A DNA stretch of 64,000 bases from Pterois miles (GCA_947000775.1 CAMQGK010000334.1:1421001-1485000), one strand, 5' to 3'; shown: positions 1-12,201, counted from the stretch's first letter. The notes: generated from the letters alone by a model not told the origin. Numbers and translations are program-made.

Positions 1-1014
1 AGATAACTGTTCAGCTGTGTTTAAGGTACTAAAGGTGCTAAAACAGTAACAATATGTATTTAGTACTCTGACTCATGACACCAAAGAATAAGGTTCGCTT
101 CGTTAACTTGGTTTTGAATTGCATCATACAAACAACTACCACCCATTCTGTATACATACAAGTTCACTGTATTAAATAGGGCTGGTAAAAATGTAAATTA
201 CCATAACTTCTTGCTAAATGATTGCAATGTTTTGGCCAGTTCCAATATTTTAAAGGTTTGACCTGCTGATTCTCTTTCTAAGAACTTTAATTGACAGCAC
301 GGCCGCAGACTAATGTTTTCACCACCGTCGCAGAACGACCCGAAAAATAATGTCAACCGTCTGTGTAAGTCTGTGTAAACTTTGTTATTGTCATCTATAG
401 TGGTTATATGCATATAAACAAATAATTAACATGATTAGAAAATAAATTATTGTCTTTCTATATTAAATACTTCCTTTGATTAAAAAAATATCTGCATTAG
501 TAGTTTTTAATTATACATCATACACTGCTTAGAAATGAAGTTAGTGTTAGGAAGTTAAATAGGTCATAATTCCCCAATATCCATTTTATATTGCTGTGAA
601 ATCAACTGGATTATTCAAGATTCTTGCCAAAACCTAAATTTTATAAGATACTATTTGAACACATCATGATACCGTTATAATTTACCTTTGCCCAATAGTA
701 ACTTTTTACTCACTAGAGCTTGTACGCAGAAGTCAAGTCAACACACGCTCTGTTAATATTAGCGGTTAGCTCCGTTATAAGTAGGACTGTGTTAAAGAGA
801 GAGATCCTGTGCTGTTGCAGATGAGCTGGTCACTGTGGTTACTCTGAGCAGCATGCATGGGAATGAATTAAATTATACTTCTTGCCTAATTATCTTTGTT
901 GTGCCACCACGGCTTATTTTGGACTTGCAGTTGTGACAAATTGGGAGCTTTATGTCTTTTTTATTCACGGTGAAGAACTTCCTCACTAACGACACGTTGT
1001 GTGTATACATGCGT
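1..1014. other. No gene seen; AT-rich single-copy-like DNA
   Basis: Both strands are broken by frequent stops and no coding signature, RNA gene or terminal-repeat element could be recognised. A short CpG-containing patch lies around 290-340. Confidence 0.5.
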
Positions 1015-1585
1015 TAGGGATGTACCGATCAGACTTTTTCAGTCATGACAGAGAGAGTGATACTTGGGCTTTGGGTATCGGCCAATACAGAGTACCGATC
1101 CAAAACCTGTGTTTAATTAATAAACTGTATGCTTCACTGTGTGGAAGAGACTGGGGTCATTCTTTGAAGTGTAAGGTAACATCAGGCTTGACATAAATAT
1201 TTCTTCTTTCAAAAAATGGAACCAATATATACATGGATATAAATTTCCTGAATGATAAACTGTACTCCCGTAACTAAAAAATTAACAGAAATTATAGGTC
1301 AGGTGTAAACCTTTTTAATGCAGCAACAAATTGCTCAAAACAGGTATTACAATTCCAGTATACGATGTATATAGTATATAAATCAGTGTTGATGTGTCCC
1401 GTGTGTGTGGCTGTGATGTAAATGTCAGTGCAGCTGTGTGCCAACGTAAAACTATCACATGGCGGTGGCGCATTTGTGTAAATATGTCCGTCAAATATGA
1501 GACTGACTGGTTGGTCACTGGACAGGAACAATCAGCTGAAAGCTGGCCAGTTTTGATCGGCAGCCGACTGATCCGTGCATCTCTA
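1015..1585. mobile_element. Non-autonomous hAT-like element (GGGATG-TACCGAT family, copy 1)
   Basis: The left end reads TAGGGATGTACCGATCAG and the reverse complement of the right end reads TAGAGATGCACGGATCAG, so 15 of 18 terminal bases agree. Just inside the left end is the phrase GGGTATCGGCCAATAC, which recurs in inverted or direct form in copies near 32.1, 34.4, 36.8 and 51.2 kb. About 570 bp with no transposase, which fits a MITE. No matching 8-bp target duplication was found at these ends, so the boundaries are approximate. Confidence 0.65.
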
Positions 1586-3547
1586 TTTTTAAGGCTGACA
1601 TGGTGCACCTGCAGTGTATACGGTACAGTATGTTCTTATCCAAAATCCATTTGGGGCTTTTGCAGTTGCTGAAGCTTTGCTGCATGAATAAACTACGGCA
1701 TAAAGAACAAAGGTTCAACAATGAAACAGATTTGTGTGTTTGGTAAATAGACATGCTGTCTGATAAGCCATTTTAAATCAGTACTCCTACACTCAAATGT
1801 ATTGAAAATCCTCCCGTTGCTCTCCGTCATAGCTCGCTTGCAGTCCTTGGTTCTGTTGTGCAACACAATCTGATCTAAAACCTATAATCACATTAAAGCA
1901 ACTCACTGCACACACAGAACCTATAGAGATAAAATACTATTTTAATCTCAAATCTCAGTGCATGCTCTGTAGGAATAACCACTACATAACTGTAACTGTA
2001 AAGCATTTTATCACACATGCAAAACAACACTGACACCCCTCTCCTATATGCAATGTTAGCATTTTTCCACTGCCACCCTACTGAACATGGAAATCACTAT
2101 AGTATCCTGGCACTGTGACTGCTCAGGAATATTCAAGTCCAGGACACAACTGGTAAAATACAGTATGTGGGCCTTAATTCACACCATATCAACAACTGAT
2201 ACATCCTTGTGGACTGTGTACAGAAGGTGTTAAACCGCTCAATGTATGTTGCCGTCTTACACGACCAACAGCATCACTTTCTGCCAGTAAAAAGCATTAG
2301 AGCCACCCGCGGTGGGTTGTGCAGAGGAACAGATTGTCCTGTTCTGTTCTGGTTACTATATGGGATGAACTGAAGCACAGTTTTGTCTACCCTTATGCTT
2401 TTGTCTTGTTACCATCCGTGACAGCATGTGGCTATTGTTTTCATTTTGTGGGTCCGTTTGTGTATGAGATAATCATCAAGGCAAAATGTGGTAAATTTTG
2501 AGTACTTGAGTACCAGGAGTTTAGATGTCTGTCTGTGGACAGATGTAGTCAACGTGTTGGATCACAACCATGAAAGATGCAGCCATCAAAATAAAGGCCA
2601 AGCTGAAAGATGGATGTGACTTGAGCAAGGCTGCCTGATGTAGGAGAGTAGGAAGTGGGCCCCCGCACTTTACACCCCTTGCCCGATTTGGCGCCGCAGC
2701 TGCTGTGATCGCATCACAAGGTGGTCTGAAATCAATTTTATTCAGTGGGTTTTCTGAATGTATAAACTGCTTGAGCTAAACACAGTATGTTACCTTACAA
2801 ATACATTCAGTAATACCACTCTGCATTGCTGTAAAGATATAAATGGGTATCACTAATGGAGGTAAAAACAACTAATTGTGTTCACTGTAATCCATAGTGT
2901 CACTGACTAAAATAACGTTGCTGAATGTTTACAGGACACTAGATTTAAAATTTGTATCATCTGAATATAGGTAAATATTATCACATGTTGACAGACTTGA
3001 CAGCCTAATGATAAGTGTGTATTGATTCGTTTTAGATAGCCTGCTAGTTCACCTTTCTGCCAGGGCACTCACTCTTTGCTGCTAAAAGGCCATTGCTTTC
3101 GTTGTTTAATGTAATCACAGCTGGAAACTGTCCTCTGTGATGTTAATGAAAAATGAGATTATCCAGTTTTAGAAACTAGCGTTATACAGTTTCAACCTTC
3201 TCCCAAAACAATTGCAAAATATGCTGTTCGGTTTTTCTGTTGTGCTGAAATCCCTTTTTTTTTGGTCTGTATAACACTGTCACAGCAGGAAAGTGTTCTG
3301 CTATGAGTGAAGCTGAAATCTGGAGGTGAGCATCAGCCACAAAACAAAACTCGAAAGGCAACACTGAATACGAGAACTGCATTGATCTAGGAAAATCGAG
3401 CCGTAAGTAATCAAAGCACAATGTAAAAAACACACTGGAGCAACTACTCAAATATACATTATTTGGTCATTAAAATAAAACGTGAAATAGTTATTCTCAG
3501 AAAGTCTGCGTTTATCCAATACTGAGGCATTTATACACAGAACGTAT
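1586..3547. other. No gene seen
   Basis: Nothing with a coding signature, splice-site pair or terminal inverted repeat was recognised. The longest open frames are under 100 codons with no protein-like composition. Confidence 0.45.
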
Positions 3548-3733
3548 TCATTGTCCAACAAATTCAGCAAATACAGCCTCAGGGAGCTTTCTATTGTCCA
3601 TATCAAATGGTTTATATGAACCTATTACAAGATTTGCACTCCCTGCAACATTTAATGCCTTACTGTAAAAGGGTTTCATGAAGAAGCCAGCTTGAAATCC
3701 GCACTCAAGACCAAATCCTGAAAATTTTTCCAA
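3548..3733 (-). CDS. Weak candidate coding fragment, unrecognised
   Basis: The minus strand has an open stretch of about 61 codons ending in TGA. Its composition looks protein-like: a Gly/Phe-rich start (SGFGLECGFQAGFF), then a run including SANLVIGSYKPFDMD and a closing FAEFVGQ. A possible splice acceptor (TTTTCAG) lies just inside the 5' part, so this could be a terminal exon or an exon relic. I do not recognise the family, see no polyadenylation signal close downstream, and chance openness is quite possible. Confidence 0.2.
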   Translation of the reverse strand: MEKFSGFGLECGFQAGFFMKPFYSKALNVAGSANLVIGSYKPFDMDNRKLPEAVFAEFVGQ

Positions 3734-3837
3734 GCTCCCCTAAGGCACCACCTTGGCTAGAGCTAGCACTGACAATGTATCATGAGAAATCCTTCAGAAA
3801 ATATTTCATCAAGGATAAGAAGAAACTTGGTTGATAT

Positions 3838-4490
3838 TAGTGCTGTCAATTGATTAAAATATTGAATTGTGGTTAATCGCATGATTGTCCATGATTTCCA
3901 CGATTAATCACAAATACATTTTTTTTGTTCTGTTCAAAATGTACCTTAAAGGGATATTTGTCAAATATTTAATACTTTAATCAACATGGAAGTAGGCAAA
4001 TATGCTTGCTTTATGCAAATGTATGTATATATTTATTACTGGGAATCAATTAATAACACAAAAAATTACACATATTGTACAGAAACCCTCACAGGTTTAG
4101 CAACAGGCAACAACAGCTGTCAGTGTGTCAGTGCACTGACTCGACTGTGACGCCTCAAACTGCAGGTGATTTTCATAAAGTGGGCATGTCTGTAAAGGAG
4201 ACACTATAGAACCGATTTTCATTCATATTAAGGTCAGAGGTCAATGGATCCATTTGACAATGGCCATGATAGCTTTTTCTCTGCAAAATTTAGCAGACAA
4301 GCTAATATGGCGTTGGTTACCAATGGATTCCTTAGGTTTTCTAGTTTGATATGATACCAGTATCTTCACTCTAGCTTTAAAACTGAACCCACTGCAACCT
4401 GCAAATGATCGATTGTTTTAATACGTTAAAGAAATTAGTGGCATTAAAACAAATTTGCGTTAATGTGTTATGTTATCTTTGACAGCCTTA
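3838..4490. mobile_element. hAT-like MITE with 8-bp target duplication
   Basis: The ends are inverted (TAGTGCTGTCAA on the left; the right end reads TTTGACAGCCTTA). The flanks are GTTGATAT (3830-3837) and GTTGGTAT (4491-4498), a 7/8 match and the target duplication length expected of hAT. Subterminal sequence is rich in TTAATCG/CGTTAA words. The interior (for example ACAACAGCTGTCAGTGTGTC near 4110) resembles a high-copy teleost repeat I recognise by eye. No coding capacity. Confidence 0.8.
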
Positions 4491-4839
4491 GTTGGTATAC
4501 ATTGGCCAAAAAAATTGTATGTAGATATTTTATTTTTATAATTGTATTCTTTTATTCTGTTGTTTCTATTCTGTGTATGTACACATATGGATATTTAATG
4601 TCAATTTAACAATACTGAGAGATTCAAGTAACTATGACTGAACAATTAAAACTGAAGAAAAGACTTAACAAATTCTGTAAAATGTAACTTTACAATTAAA
4701 ATGCAATTTCTGGTGAGGAATAAATTAGGACACCCCCTCATTTACTCTGACTTAAAATGGTTAAAATCACATAGGTGTATCACGTCAGATACACATGATT
4801 AGAACATCGTTACTCAGCATTTTGAAGGCTCTTGCTACT

Positions 4840-5005
4840 GTTGATGTGAAGTGCATGCCTCTACAAGCAGAAAGAGACTGCACAAGGTTAAATTTCATAT
4901 GAGGTGTACAAGGAGGAAACCTTTGCTCTCTAAGAAAAACATGAAGGCCAGACTCAAGTTTCCCAGAGAAAATGGAGACAAAGGACGAGGACTTCTGAAA
5001 AGTTT
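4840..5005 (+). pseudogene. Inverted duplicate of a Tc1-like transposase segment
   Basis: On the plus strand this reads RKRLHKVKF, then CTRRKPLLSKKNMKARLKF, the conserved linker before the catalytic domain of Tc1-type transposases (DDE/D family). The same segment lies on the minus strand at about 5485-5640, so this is an inverted duplication rather than a second gene. It joins minus-strand C-terminal transposase sequence near 5003, where the words around CAGAAGTCCT suggest microhomology at the junction. Confidence 0.75.
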
Positions 5006-5925
5006 GGCCCACTTCTCAATGCTGAATTATTTCAGCTGTGAGATGTGAGGGGTTTGTTGCATGTAAAGCCCGCTTCAAGTCACCCACAGCATCTCAGTGG
5101 AATTAAGATCTGGGCTTAGACTGCAGGGCTTTCCATTTCTTAGTTTTCATCCAGTCCTTGGTGGATTTTTTGGTATGTTTTGGGTCATTGTCATGTTGCA
5201 GGATCCAGTTTCGCTTCAGCTTTAATATTTTTACAGATGGTCTCACATGTTGCTCAGGCATCCTCTGATACACAGCAGAATTCATGGTGGATTCTCTGAT
5301 GGTGAGCTGGCCAGGTCCTGTTGCTACAAAGCATCACCAAACCATGACTCTTCAACCTCCATGCTTCACAGCTGGTATGAGGTTTTTTCCTGGAATGCTG
5401 TATTTGGTTTACTCCAAACATGTCCTCTGTTCTGGTGTCCAAATAATTCAATTTTGGACTCATCTGTCCAAAGAACATTATTCAGAAGTCCTAGTCTTTG
5501 TTTACGCTCTCTCTGGCAAACTTCATCCGGCCTTCATGTTTCTCTTAGAGAGCAAAGGTTTCCTCCTTGCACACCTCCCATGAAGGTGAAGTTAACCTTG
5601 CGCAGTCTCTTTCTGATTGTAGATGCATGCACTTTTACATCAACAGTAGTGAGAGCCTGCTGGAGGTCCTGTGGTGACATTTTAGGGGTTTTGGAGACTT
5701 CTTTTAGCATCATGTGGTCTGTTCTTGAGTGAACTTGTTGGACGGCCAGACGAGGGATGTTGGCAGTTGTTTTGAATGTCCTCCACTTGTAGACTATTTT
5801 CAGACAGTGGAATGGCTGATTTAAATTCTTTTGGGATCTTTTAAATCCGTTACCAGACTCATAAGCTGCAGCAGTCTTTTTCTGATGGCCTCAGACAGCT
5901 CTTTCAATCTCACCATGGTGTTCAC
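5003..5925 (-). pseudogene. Tc1-like transposase pseudogene
   Basis: Transposase of the Tc1/mariner superfamily, which would cut and paste the element at TA sites. Reading down the minus strand: a start-like MVRLKELSEAIRKRL near 5917, the linker with KPLL-like motifs near 5560, the FGQMSPKLNYLD-type segment near 5440, WILQHDNDPKHT (the block holding the second catalytic Asp) near 5200, and a C-terminal DLKRALHATNPS block near 5060. Several stops and frameshifts separate these blocks. The C-terminus is cut off near 5003 by the inverted duplication. Inactive. Confidence 0.85.
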
Positions 5926-6235
5926 TCTCACTTCAACAGTCAGGATCACACCAAACTAATGTCTGAGGGTTAAATAGGGAAAGCCTCCTTCAAAATGCTG
6001 AGTAACGATGCTCTAATCACGTGTACCTAATGTGATACACCTGTGTGGTTTTAGCCATTTTAAGTGGGAATAAATGTGGGGGTGTCCTAATTTATTCCTC
6101 ACCAGAAATTGCATTTTTTCTTTTAAATTACATGTTACAGAAAGTTTTAAAAAGTCTTTTTTCAGTTTTGTTTAGTTATGTTCCATGACTATCTCAGTAT
6201 TGTTGAAATTGATATTAAATATCCATATGACCAAA

Positions 6236-6306
6236 TATGTTAAAACACCTATTTTTTTTCATGTGACTCTGTATATTTGGCAAAATAAACCTGATTCTGA
6301 TTCTCA
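6236..6306 (+). repeat. LINE-like 3' tail fragment
   Basis: The end AATAAACCTGATTCTGATTC resembles the short tandem tails of teleost non-LTR retrotransposons. No coding part remains, so this is a tentative call. Confidence 0.3.
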
Positions 6307-7082
6307 ACACCACTAAGGTGATAAAAAAAACGCTTCAGGGATGATTTTGCACTTCGTTCACTTCGTCAACGTGGCTTTTGAATGTGTTGTAAAGTGAAAT
6401 AATAATAAATGCACAGGTGGTGTGAGTGTTTACTATAAAATGCAAAACAATACATTTTGATATGGAGAGGCACATCCACTTATTCTCTGCTGTTAAATAA
6501 GGACAAATATGATCCATTCAAAATGATTTGTTTAACACAGACCTGATCAGAAGGTGTTATTAACGCAATTAAAACGTGGGATACATATGGAACGATAAAC
6601 ACAGGTTGGCAGAGGCCAGGACACACAGATTGAAGTCCCTGCTCGACACTGTTGCACGCTGTTAATAGCAGGCTGCCCCAGCTTTCGCCCAGCTGCGGCC
6701 CACTTTCGCTTTCATGCTGCTCAGCCACACGGTCCTGCACCCTCGCTATCTATCCTCCGTCTCTACCCGTCTCTCTCTCTCTCACCAGTTTTGTATACCT
6801 TGTCTTTCATTCCTCTTTGCTTATCTTGCCCTCCCTATCTACCCATCTCTAAATCCTCTACTCTCCCTCTCCTCCTCCACTGACCAGAGAGCCATTATTA
6901 ACACTTTAAAATAACCATCATTTAGAAGTGGCAAATTGATAGTTATTTAAACATAGTTAATGGATACTGTAGACAGACACACACACAGACACCGTAGACA
7001 GACAGCTAGATAGATAGATACTGTAGACAGACAGATGGATGGACGGACAGACAGACAGATACCGTAGATAGTTACTGTAGAT
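6307..7082. other. No gene; pyrimidine-rich patch and GACA/GATA repeats
   Basis: 6760-6880 is CT-rich with many TCTC/CCTC words. 6970-7080 is an impure GACA/GATA/GTAGACA microsatellite, into which the next hAT element inserted. No coding signal was seen. Confidence 0.55.
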
Positions 7083-7613
7083 CAGGGGTGTCAAACTAAA
7101 TTTCATCCTGGGCCACATCGGCATTATCGCTGCCCTCAAAGGGCCGGTTGTAATTGTAAGACAATATAAATATATCTACTCTTGATCATATTACAAAATT
7201 GCCTCTGCATTTGATTATTATTAGTTTTAGTAATAATAATAGCTCTGAAGACAAAAAGTGAGTAAAAAAAACCCTACATATGTTTATAACTACAAATGAA
7301 CTTTCTTCTCTCAATTGTCTTTTTTAATGCCACAATGCCAGCCCTCCTCGATTTTTTTTTTTTTTTTTTTTTTAAGTCGCTAAGTTGGCAACACTGCGCC
7401 ACTGCTGGAAACCGCTGATATTGAGACGCTTCAGTGCGCATTTCACAGAATCAAGATGGATTGTAGGACATGTAGTTTAAAGACACAGTACTTCTGTAAA
7501 GCGGCACAGAATTGTATGATAAGCATAGTAGATTCTTTGCAAGCCCTAACAGGCCACATAAAGTGAGGTGGCGGGCTGGATTTGGCCCGCGGGCCTTGAG
7601 TTTGAACCATGTG
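7083..7613. mobile_element. Non-autonomous hAT element (CAGGGGTGTCAAACT type)
   Basis: Starts CAGGGGTGTCAAACT and ends in the inverted motif GGCCTTGAGTTTGAACCATG, with GGGCCACAT and GGCCCGCGGGCC subterminal words typical of this hAT group. Flanks CTGTAGAT (7075-7082) and CTATAGAC (7614-7621) match at 6 of 8, consistent with an old target duplication. It sits inside a GACA-type microsatellite that resumes at 7619. About 530 bp, with a 20+ base T run near 7351-7373 and no coding potential. Confidence 0.85.
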
Positions 7614-7621
7614 CTATAGAC

Positions 7622-10614
7622 AGACAGACAGACTGATCGATTGATCCTCAATCTTGCAGTGCATCACCACCACAACGGTTGAAAGAAACATACCCTACCT
7701 CAGTAACCTGCACACTAAAACACCTATGTGAGTTAAACAGCTCAAACTTTTATATCATATTTGCTCCACTTCTACCCACTGCTGCTTTTTAACACAAGAC
7801 AACTCCATCACTTATTCCTCTTCTGCTGCAATGATCGCAGAACAGCTGAGTGAATCTCTCTCTCCAATTTTTTTCAGTACTATTCCTTTAAAAGGTCATG
7901 GAAATGTGAATATTCTCAAACAACAATTAACTTGATACTTTTATGCTTGTGCTGCAATTTTGTGGCATGTGCTGCAAAAATTAACAACCTATGTAGCACC
8001 AGTGTTGTGTGTAAAAAAGTTAACGTACAGCCCTGGGTCATGTTAGCCTTTCTGGCATTCAATGCTTTTTTAAAACATGACCAGCCAGGGAGTAGTTCAT
8101 TAGAAATGATGGTTGATTATTACAAATGATGGCTGTGAAAAAGGTGGCAACCAATTACAGCCCTTGTTCATTTCAAATCCTGGTATTGTGAACCTCCAAC
8201 AGGGAATAATTATAATTTCTTGGCAGGCAAGTGAAAGCAAAGCTGATGACTTTGTCAATTGTGTGGGAAAGATGTATTCATACTATCCCTCTGCTGTATC
8301 TTTCAAGGATTTCCTGTAACCTTTGGAAACTGTCCAATAACCTGCTCTTAAAGAATAAACCTGTGGGAACATGTTGTTTTACTACTTCATTGTCTCTCTC
8401 TGCCTGTTTCGCACCTCTGTGCCTCTGAGGTGTTGAAGTTTCTCTCACTCTTTTGACAAACAATTCTGTATCTCTGTCTGTGCCGTATTTTATCTATAGC
8501 TGTCTACATTGAAGGGCAACAGATTGATTGGCAACCCCTCCTGTGATAACTCAATGCTCATTCCTGATCAGCTCATACTTAATTCCACCATGTCTAGCAA
8601 ATGTTCTTATATAAATGTGGAGGCACAGTGAGAGAAATATATAACCGAAGCTTACTCAACATACTGGCGATGCTTATGTAATCACAATCTTGACAACATG
8701 TAGCCTATGTACTTTCCAAAAACACCTGTGAAGACAATGTCTCATTTCTTCACTGGTGTCACTCTGATCACATACACCAAATAGAAATGACCATTTTGTC
8801 CAAACACTTATCCTGCGGCAGGATCTATTATAGGCAGGCCTTAAACTGAGTTTCCATCTTTCACTTCCCCACTTAGCATATCAGAATTAGCTGATGAGTC
8901 GGGGAGTTGCCAGCATATCTTAGATTTCAGTGGTGTGGTTGTCTGATATAGTCACAACCTGTATGGTGTGGTTTGCAGTAGCCCGTAGTACTTTCAGCCA
9001 ACAGCAGAGGACTCTGTTCCTGCTATTCTGTCTCACTTACATCCTTGGTTGTGGTTATAAATACTAGAGTTGATGTATGGAGACAAACAGGGGGGAACTC
9101 TTCTGTAAAATGAGTGAACAGTCCTTATAGCTTTCACCTCAATACATTCTGTTCATTTGGTGTGTTACTTCAAACGCATCTGGAGGAAAACTAGTTACCC
9201 AAGTACGCTCCGACTTTTTAAACTTAAACAACCTACAGTAAAACATTTAAAGAAACTGAGCCAAAGATACCAAACACTCAATTTTCTCATCACAAGGGTA
9301 GTAAATATAGGGCTTTTGATATTATCTACACTTTTGGCCTGTCTGTAAGCACTTCAGATGAATATAGCTGACAAAGGAAGGTGCCAAGAGGCATACCCTA
9401 AGGAGAGCACAAAGTGTTAAGCCTCTTCAAAGCCAACATAAAGCCTATGTGACAGTATTGTGCCCTCCATCCTTTCTTTGTTTGGGTTTGTGGAGGATTA
9501 GAGACATCTAAAGGGACTTTTTTTTTTCCAAAGGCCAGCTATGCTCGACTTTCAGTTTACAAGACTCGCATACAGAGAATTAATACACATGGTAAAGACC
9601 ATTATAGGTAGAAATAATATGGCACAAACCGAATGCTTATTACATTCAAAGCTCTACTGGATAACTCACAGCTTAAAAATTAATGTTTCTGTTGTGGGAA
9701 ATCCTTATAACTCACTTCATAATAAACATTTTGTACTAAACCTATTTAAATACAATATAAAATACTAAGGCTGACCCGAATACTTAGACCATTGCCATGT
9801 TAATCAACGTCAAAATCAGTATTCTAACGTATCATGTTTGTTTTGTGTCTTTTTTTATGCTCCAAAATCTCAAATAACCCATGAAATAAGGAACAGTAAT
9901 CCCACATTATTATTATAATGTGTTATTATGCATTAGCATTAATTATTATTAGTTATTCTCAGAAACATAGCGCTGTTTGTTGTGTGTAGACGGTGCCTCA
10001 GGTGCGTCACTGTCCCAGTGAGGAGATTGACAGACAGGACAATAAAAACCAGGTCTATTATTTTACATGTTGGCATAGGTTACAGTGTATTTTATTTATT
10101 TATTTGTTTATTTGTTTGTTTGTTCACAGGCTTATATATGATCAAAATGTTTTTATGGGCTATCACTGAAATTTAATTCATGTAATTATTGCATTTCGTA
10201 GCCGTTTTGTTTCAATAAAAAGTCCATTAATCCTTTTATTTTTGTCCTCATCTCTCATAAGGCAATAATAGCAAAGTAAAGTACATAGAAGTAAATAATG
10301 ACCCTACGTCCATTTATCTAACAGCACAGATATGCAGACCACAGGAAATTGTGCCTACAAGGGCAAAAAGTCTTAGTATCTCATCCATTTTTCCTTTGTT
10401 TTGGCGACAGTGAGCTAGAATATTGCAAAAAAGAATCATTGCAATATGTTGCAGTACCTGACTTTCATTTGACAGCAGAGGTGTTATGTATGGCTCCGAC
10501 ACCTTGGCCACAAAAGCAGAGGAAGGAAAGGACTGTGCTGTGACAGTGTTATGTCATACTCATATTGAAGAAATAGTATCAAAGACGTGCACCCTGGCTT
10601 TGTACAACCTATTT
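7622..10614. other. No gene seen
   Basis: AT-rich DNA without recognisable exons or terminal repeats. Short T/A runs only (for example TTTATTTATTTATTTGTTTA near 10093). Confidence 0.45.
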
Positions 10615-11041
10615 CACTGGTTCTCAAACTGTGGTACACGTACCCCCAGGTGTACGTAAGCTCCCTCCGGGGGTATGTGGAGAAAAAAAAAAAAAAAATT
10701 CAATAAGGAATCTCTGAAAAACTTTTATTTTGAAACCCCGCCACATACAAGGACTGTGAAAGGAGGCAGAGTCATGCAGACATGGGACCTGACCACAGCT
10801 CCACTCAGTAAAAACAGTAACTGTTTATAACACATGTGCAGTGTAACTGAAGCTCTATGGTCAAGTCTCATGCCGCTCATATACACCTCCTCTTGATGGC
10901 CTTGGTCACGTAGCTGCAGCTAGTCGTGTAGTGAAGGTAAATAAAGATGAGGGCTTCAAAAAGACTGCAATCGTGGCTCCAAACGGGAACTTTTAGGAGG
11001 AGAAGTGCAGATCAGGAGGAGAGTATTTTGAGTGGACCAGA

Positions 11042-11570
11042 GTGAACCGAGTGCTAGCAGCTACTTTAGCAGCGGCATTGAAGTGTCCACCGCACCTAAT
11101 AGCTGAAAATGGCGTTAATGAAGAAACTATAACTCAAATTAACTCAAATTTGGATTCAGTTGCAGCAGGACGGAGGACGAGCCCAGGCAGCAGTGTGAAG
11201 TATTTGTTCTCAGCAATGTATACATGAAACCATCGCACCTCAAATGGCATCTTACAACCAAGCACAGACTACTGAAAGACAAACCAGTTGATTTTTTTTT
11301 TTTTTTCCTAAGAAAACATGATGTGATGAAATGAAGCAGTTCAAATCCACAATTCAATCCTGTGTTACACCTGTGGCGAAGCACTGGAAGCTTCACACCG
11401 TGTGTATGTGTGAGAAAGGCTTCTATTCACTTAACATGATAAAAATGAAATCAGGACGGATGCAGAGCTGAACCTGAGACTGAAGCTGACCTTGACTGAC
11501 CAAGACACTGCAGGACTGTTCAGAGACAGGCGCACCCTTCTCATTAGGCAGGAAGTGTATTTGTTAAATA
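11042..11570 (+). pseudogene. hAT transposase remnant (BED-finger end joined to C-terminal end)
   Basis: Near 11225-11290 the plus strand reads KPSHLKWHLTTKHRLLKDKP, the second half of a BED-type zinc finger (His pair in HLTTKH) followed by the usual lysine-rich linker. After a T run, 11409-11560 reads CEKGFYSLNMIKMKSG and, after a frameshift, LNLRLKLTLTD, resembling the C-terminal dimerisation region of hAT transposases. The catalytic core is missing, so this is the coding residue of a non-autonomous deletion derivative. Confidence 0.65.
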
Positions 11571-11598
11571 AAGTTGTTATTCTGAATGTGCTCATTTG

Positions 11599-11600
<2 letters not shown>

Positions 11601-11663
<63 letters not shown>
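11601..11663. repeat. (GT)31 microsatellite
   Basis: Uninterrupted GT dinucleotides inside the hAT element, near its right end. The long GT/CA open frames here are artefacts of the repeat. Confidence 0.97.
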
Positions 11664-11664
<1 letters not shown>

Positions 11665-11948
11665 CTAGGGTAGGCCTACACTTCTGTATTTTAACATTGG
11701 TCATTGTGAGGGTGTACTTGGAGAGCCAAATATTATCTGACAGTAGTTGGTGTAAAAAGTTTGAGAACCACATTTAATTAGATAACCTGTTAGAACAAAG
11801 TGTTTTAAATATAGGGATTCATGTCATTGTTGGTATACTTGGAGTAAGCAAATGTCGCTGCTTTAGATCTTATACTTGTCATGGCTGTGTTCCTCTGTTG
11901 GACTCCTTGGTGTTTTCAGTAGTTGTGGTTTTTCGGGCTTTTTAGGTT

Positions 11949-12201
11949 ACCGTATTTTTCGCACTATAAGGCGCACTTAAAATCGCCCAACTGTTTAACT
12001 CAGATACTGATGATGAAGGATTTGATGGATTTGAGGAATGAACTGAAAAGTGAGTGTATTGTTTTGTATTTCATGTGTTAAAACTGAAAAATGTTAAGTT
12101 ATTGAAGTTATTGAGTTATTAAATGAATTGAATAAAGTTTGACTTATCTGACAGTTTTGTTTCGCTTAATGCGCCTTATAATCCGGTGTGAAAAATACGG
12201 T
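11949..12201. mobile_element. MITE, ACCGTATTTTTCGCACTATA family (copy 1)
   Basis: Terminal inverted repeats ACCGTATTTTTCGCACTATA and, at the right, GTGAAAAATACGGT. Flanked by T/TA bases consistent with a TA target. About 253 bp, near-identical in layout to 45387-45642. The interior ends a short acidic reading frame (FNSDTDDEGFDGFEE, stop), probably the captured last codons of a parent transposase. Superfamily is inferred as Tc1/mariner-pogo, not proven. Confidence 0.75.

Larger units (their letters stand above)
4587..6232. mobile_element. Tc1/mariner-like transposon, rearranged into a foldback structure
   Basis: About 245-bp arms at 4587-4830 and 5984-6232 are inverted copies of each other. 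Both contain GCAATTTCTGGTGAGGAATA, and both end near CATATGGATATTTAAT. The interior encodes decayed Tc1-type transposase on the minus strand. Unusually, the left arm continues (about 4832-5005) into an inverted copy of the transposase segment also present at about 5485-5660, skipping the sequence between. The left side is therefore a copy of the right side with an internal deletion, and the normal C-terminal end of the gene is lost. Confidence 0.85.
10615..11772 (+). mobile_element. hAT element relic (CACTGGTTCTCAAACTGTGG type), internally deleted
   Basis: The left end reads CACTGGTTCTCAAACTGTGG followed by a GGTACACGTACCCCCAG-type motif. The right end reads AAAAAGTTTGAGAACCAC, its inverted partner. 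Inside are remnants of both ends of a transposase and a long GT microsatellite. A clean 8-bp target duplication was not found, so the exact right boundary is uncertain by a few bases. Confidence 0.85.

Noticed and set aside
5247..5732. 161-codon plus-strand frame
   Set aside because: It is the antisense of the Tc1-like transposase pseudogene.
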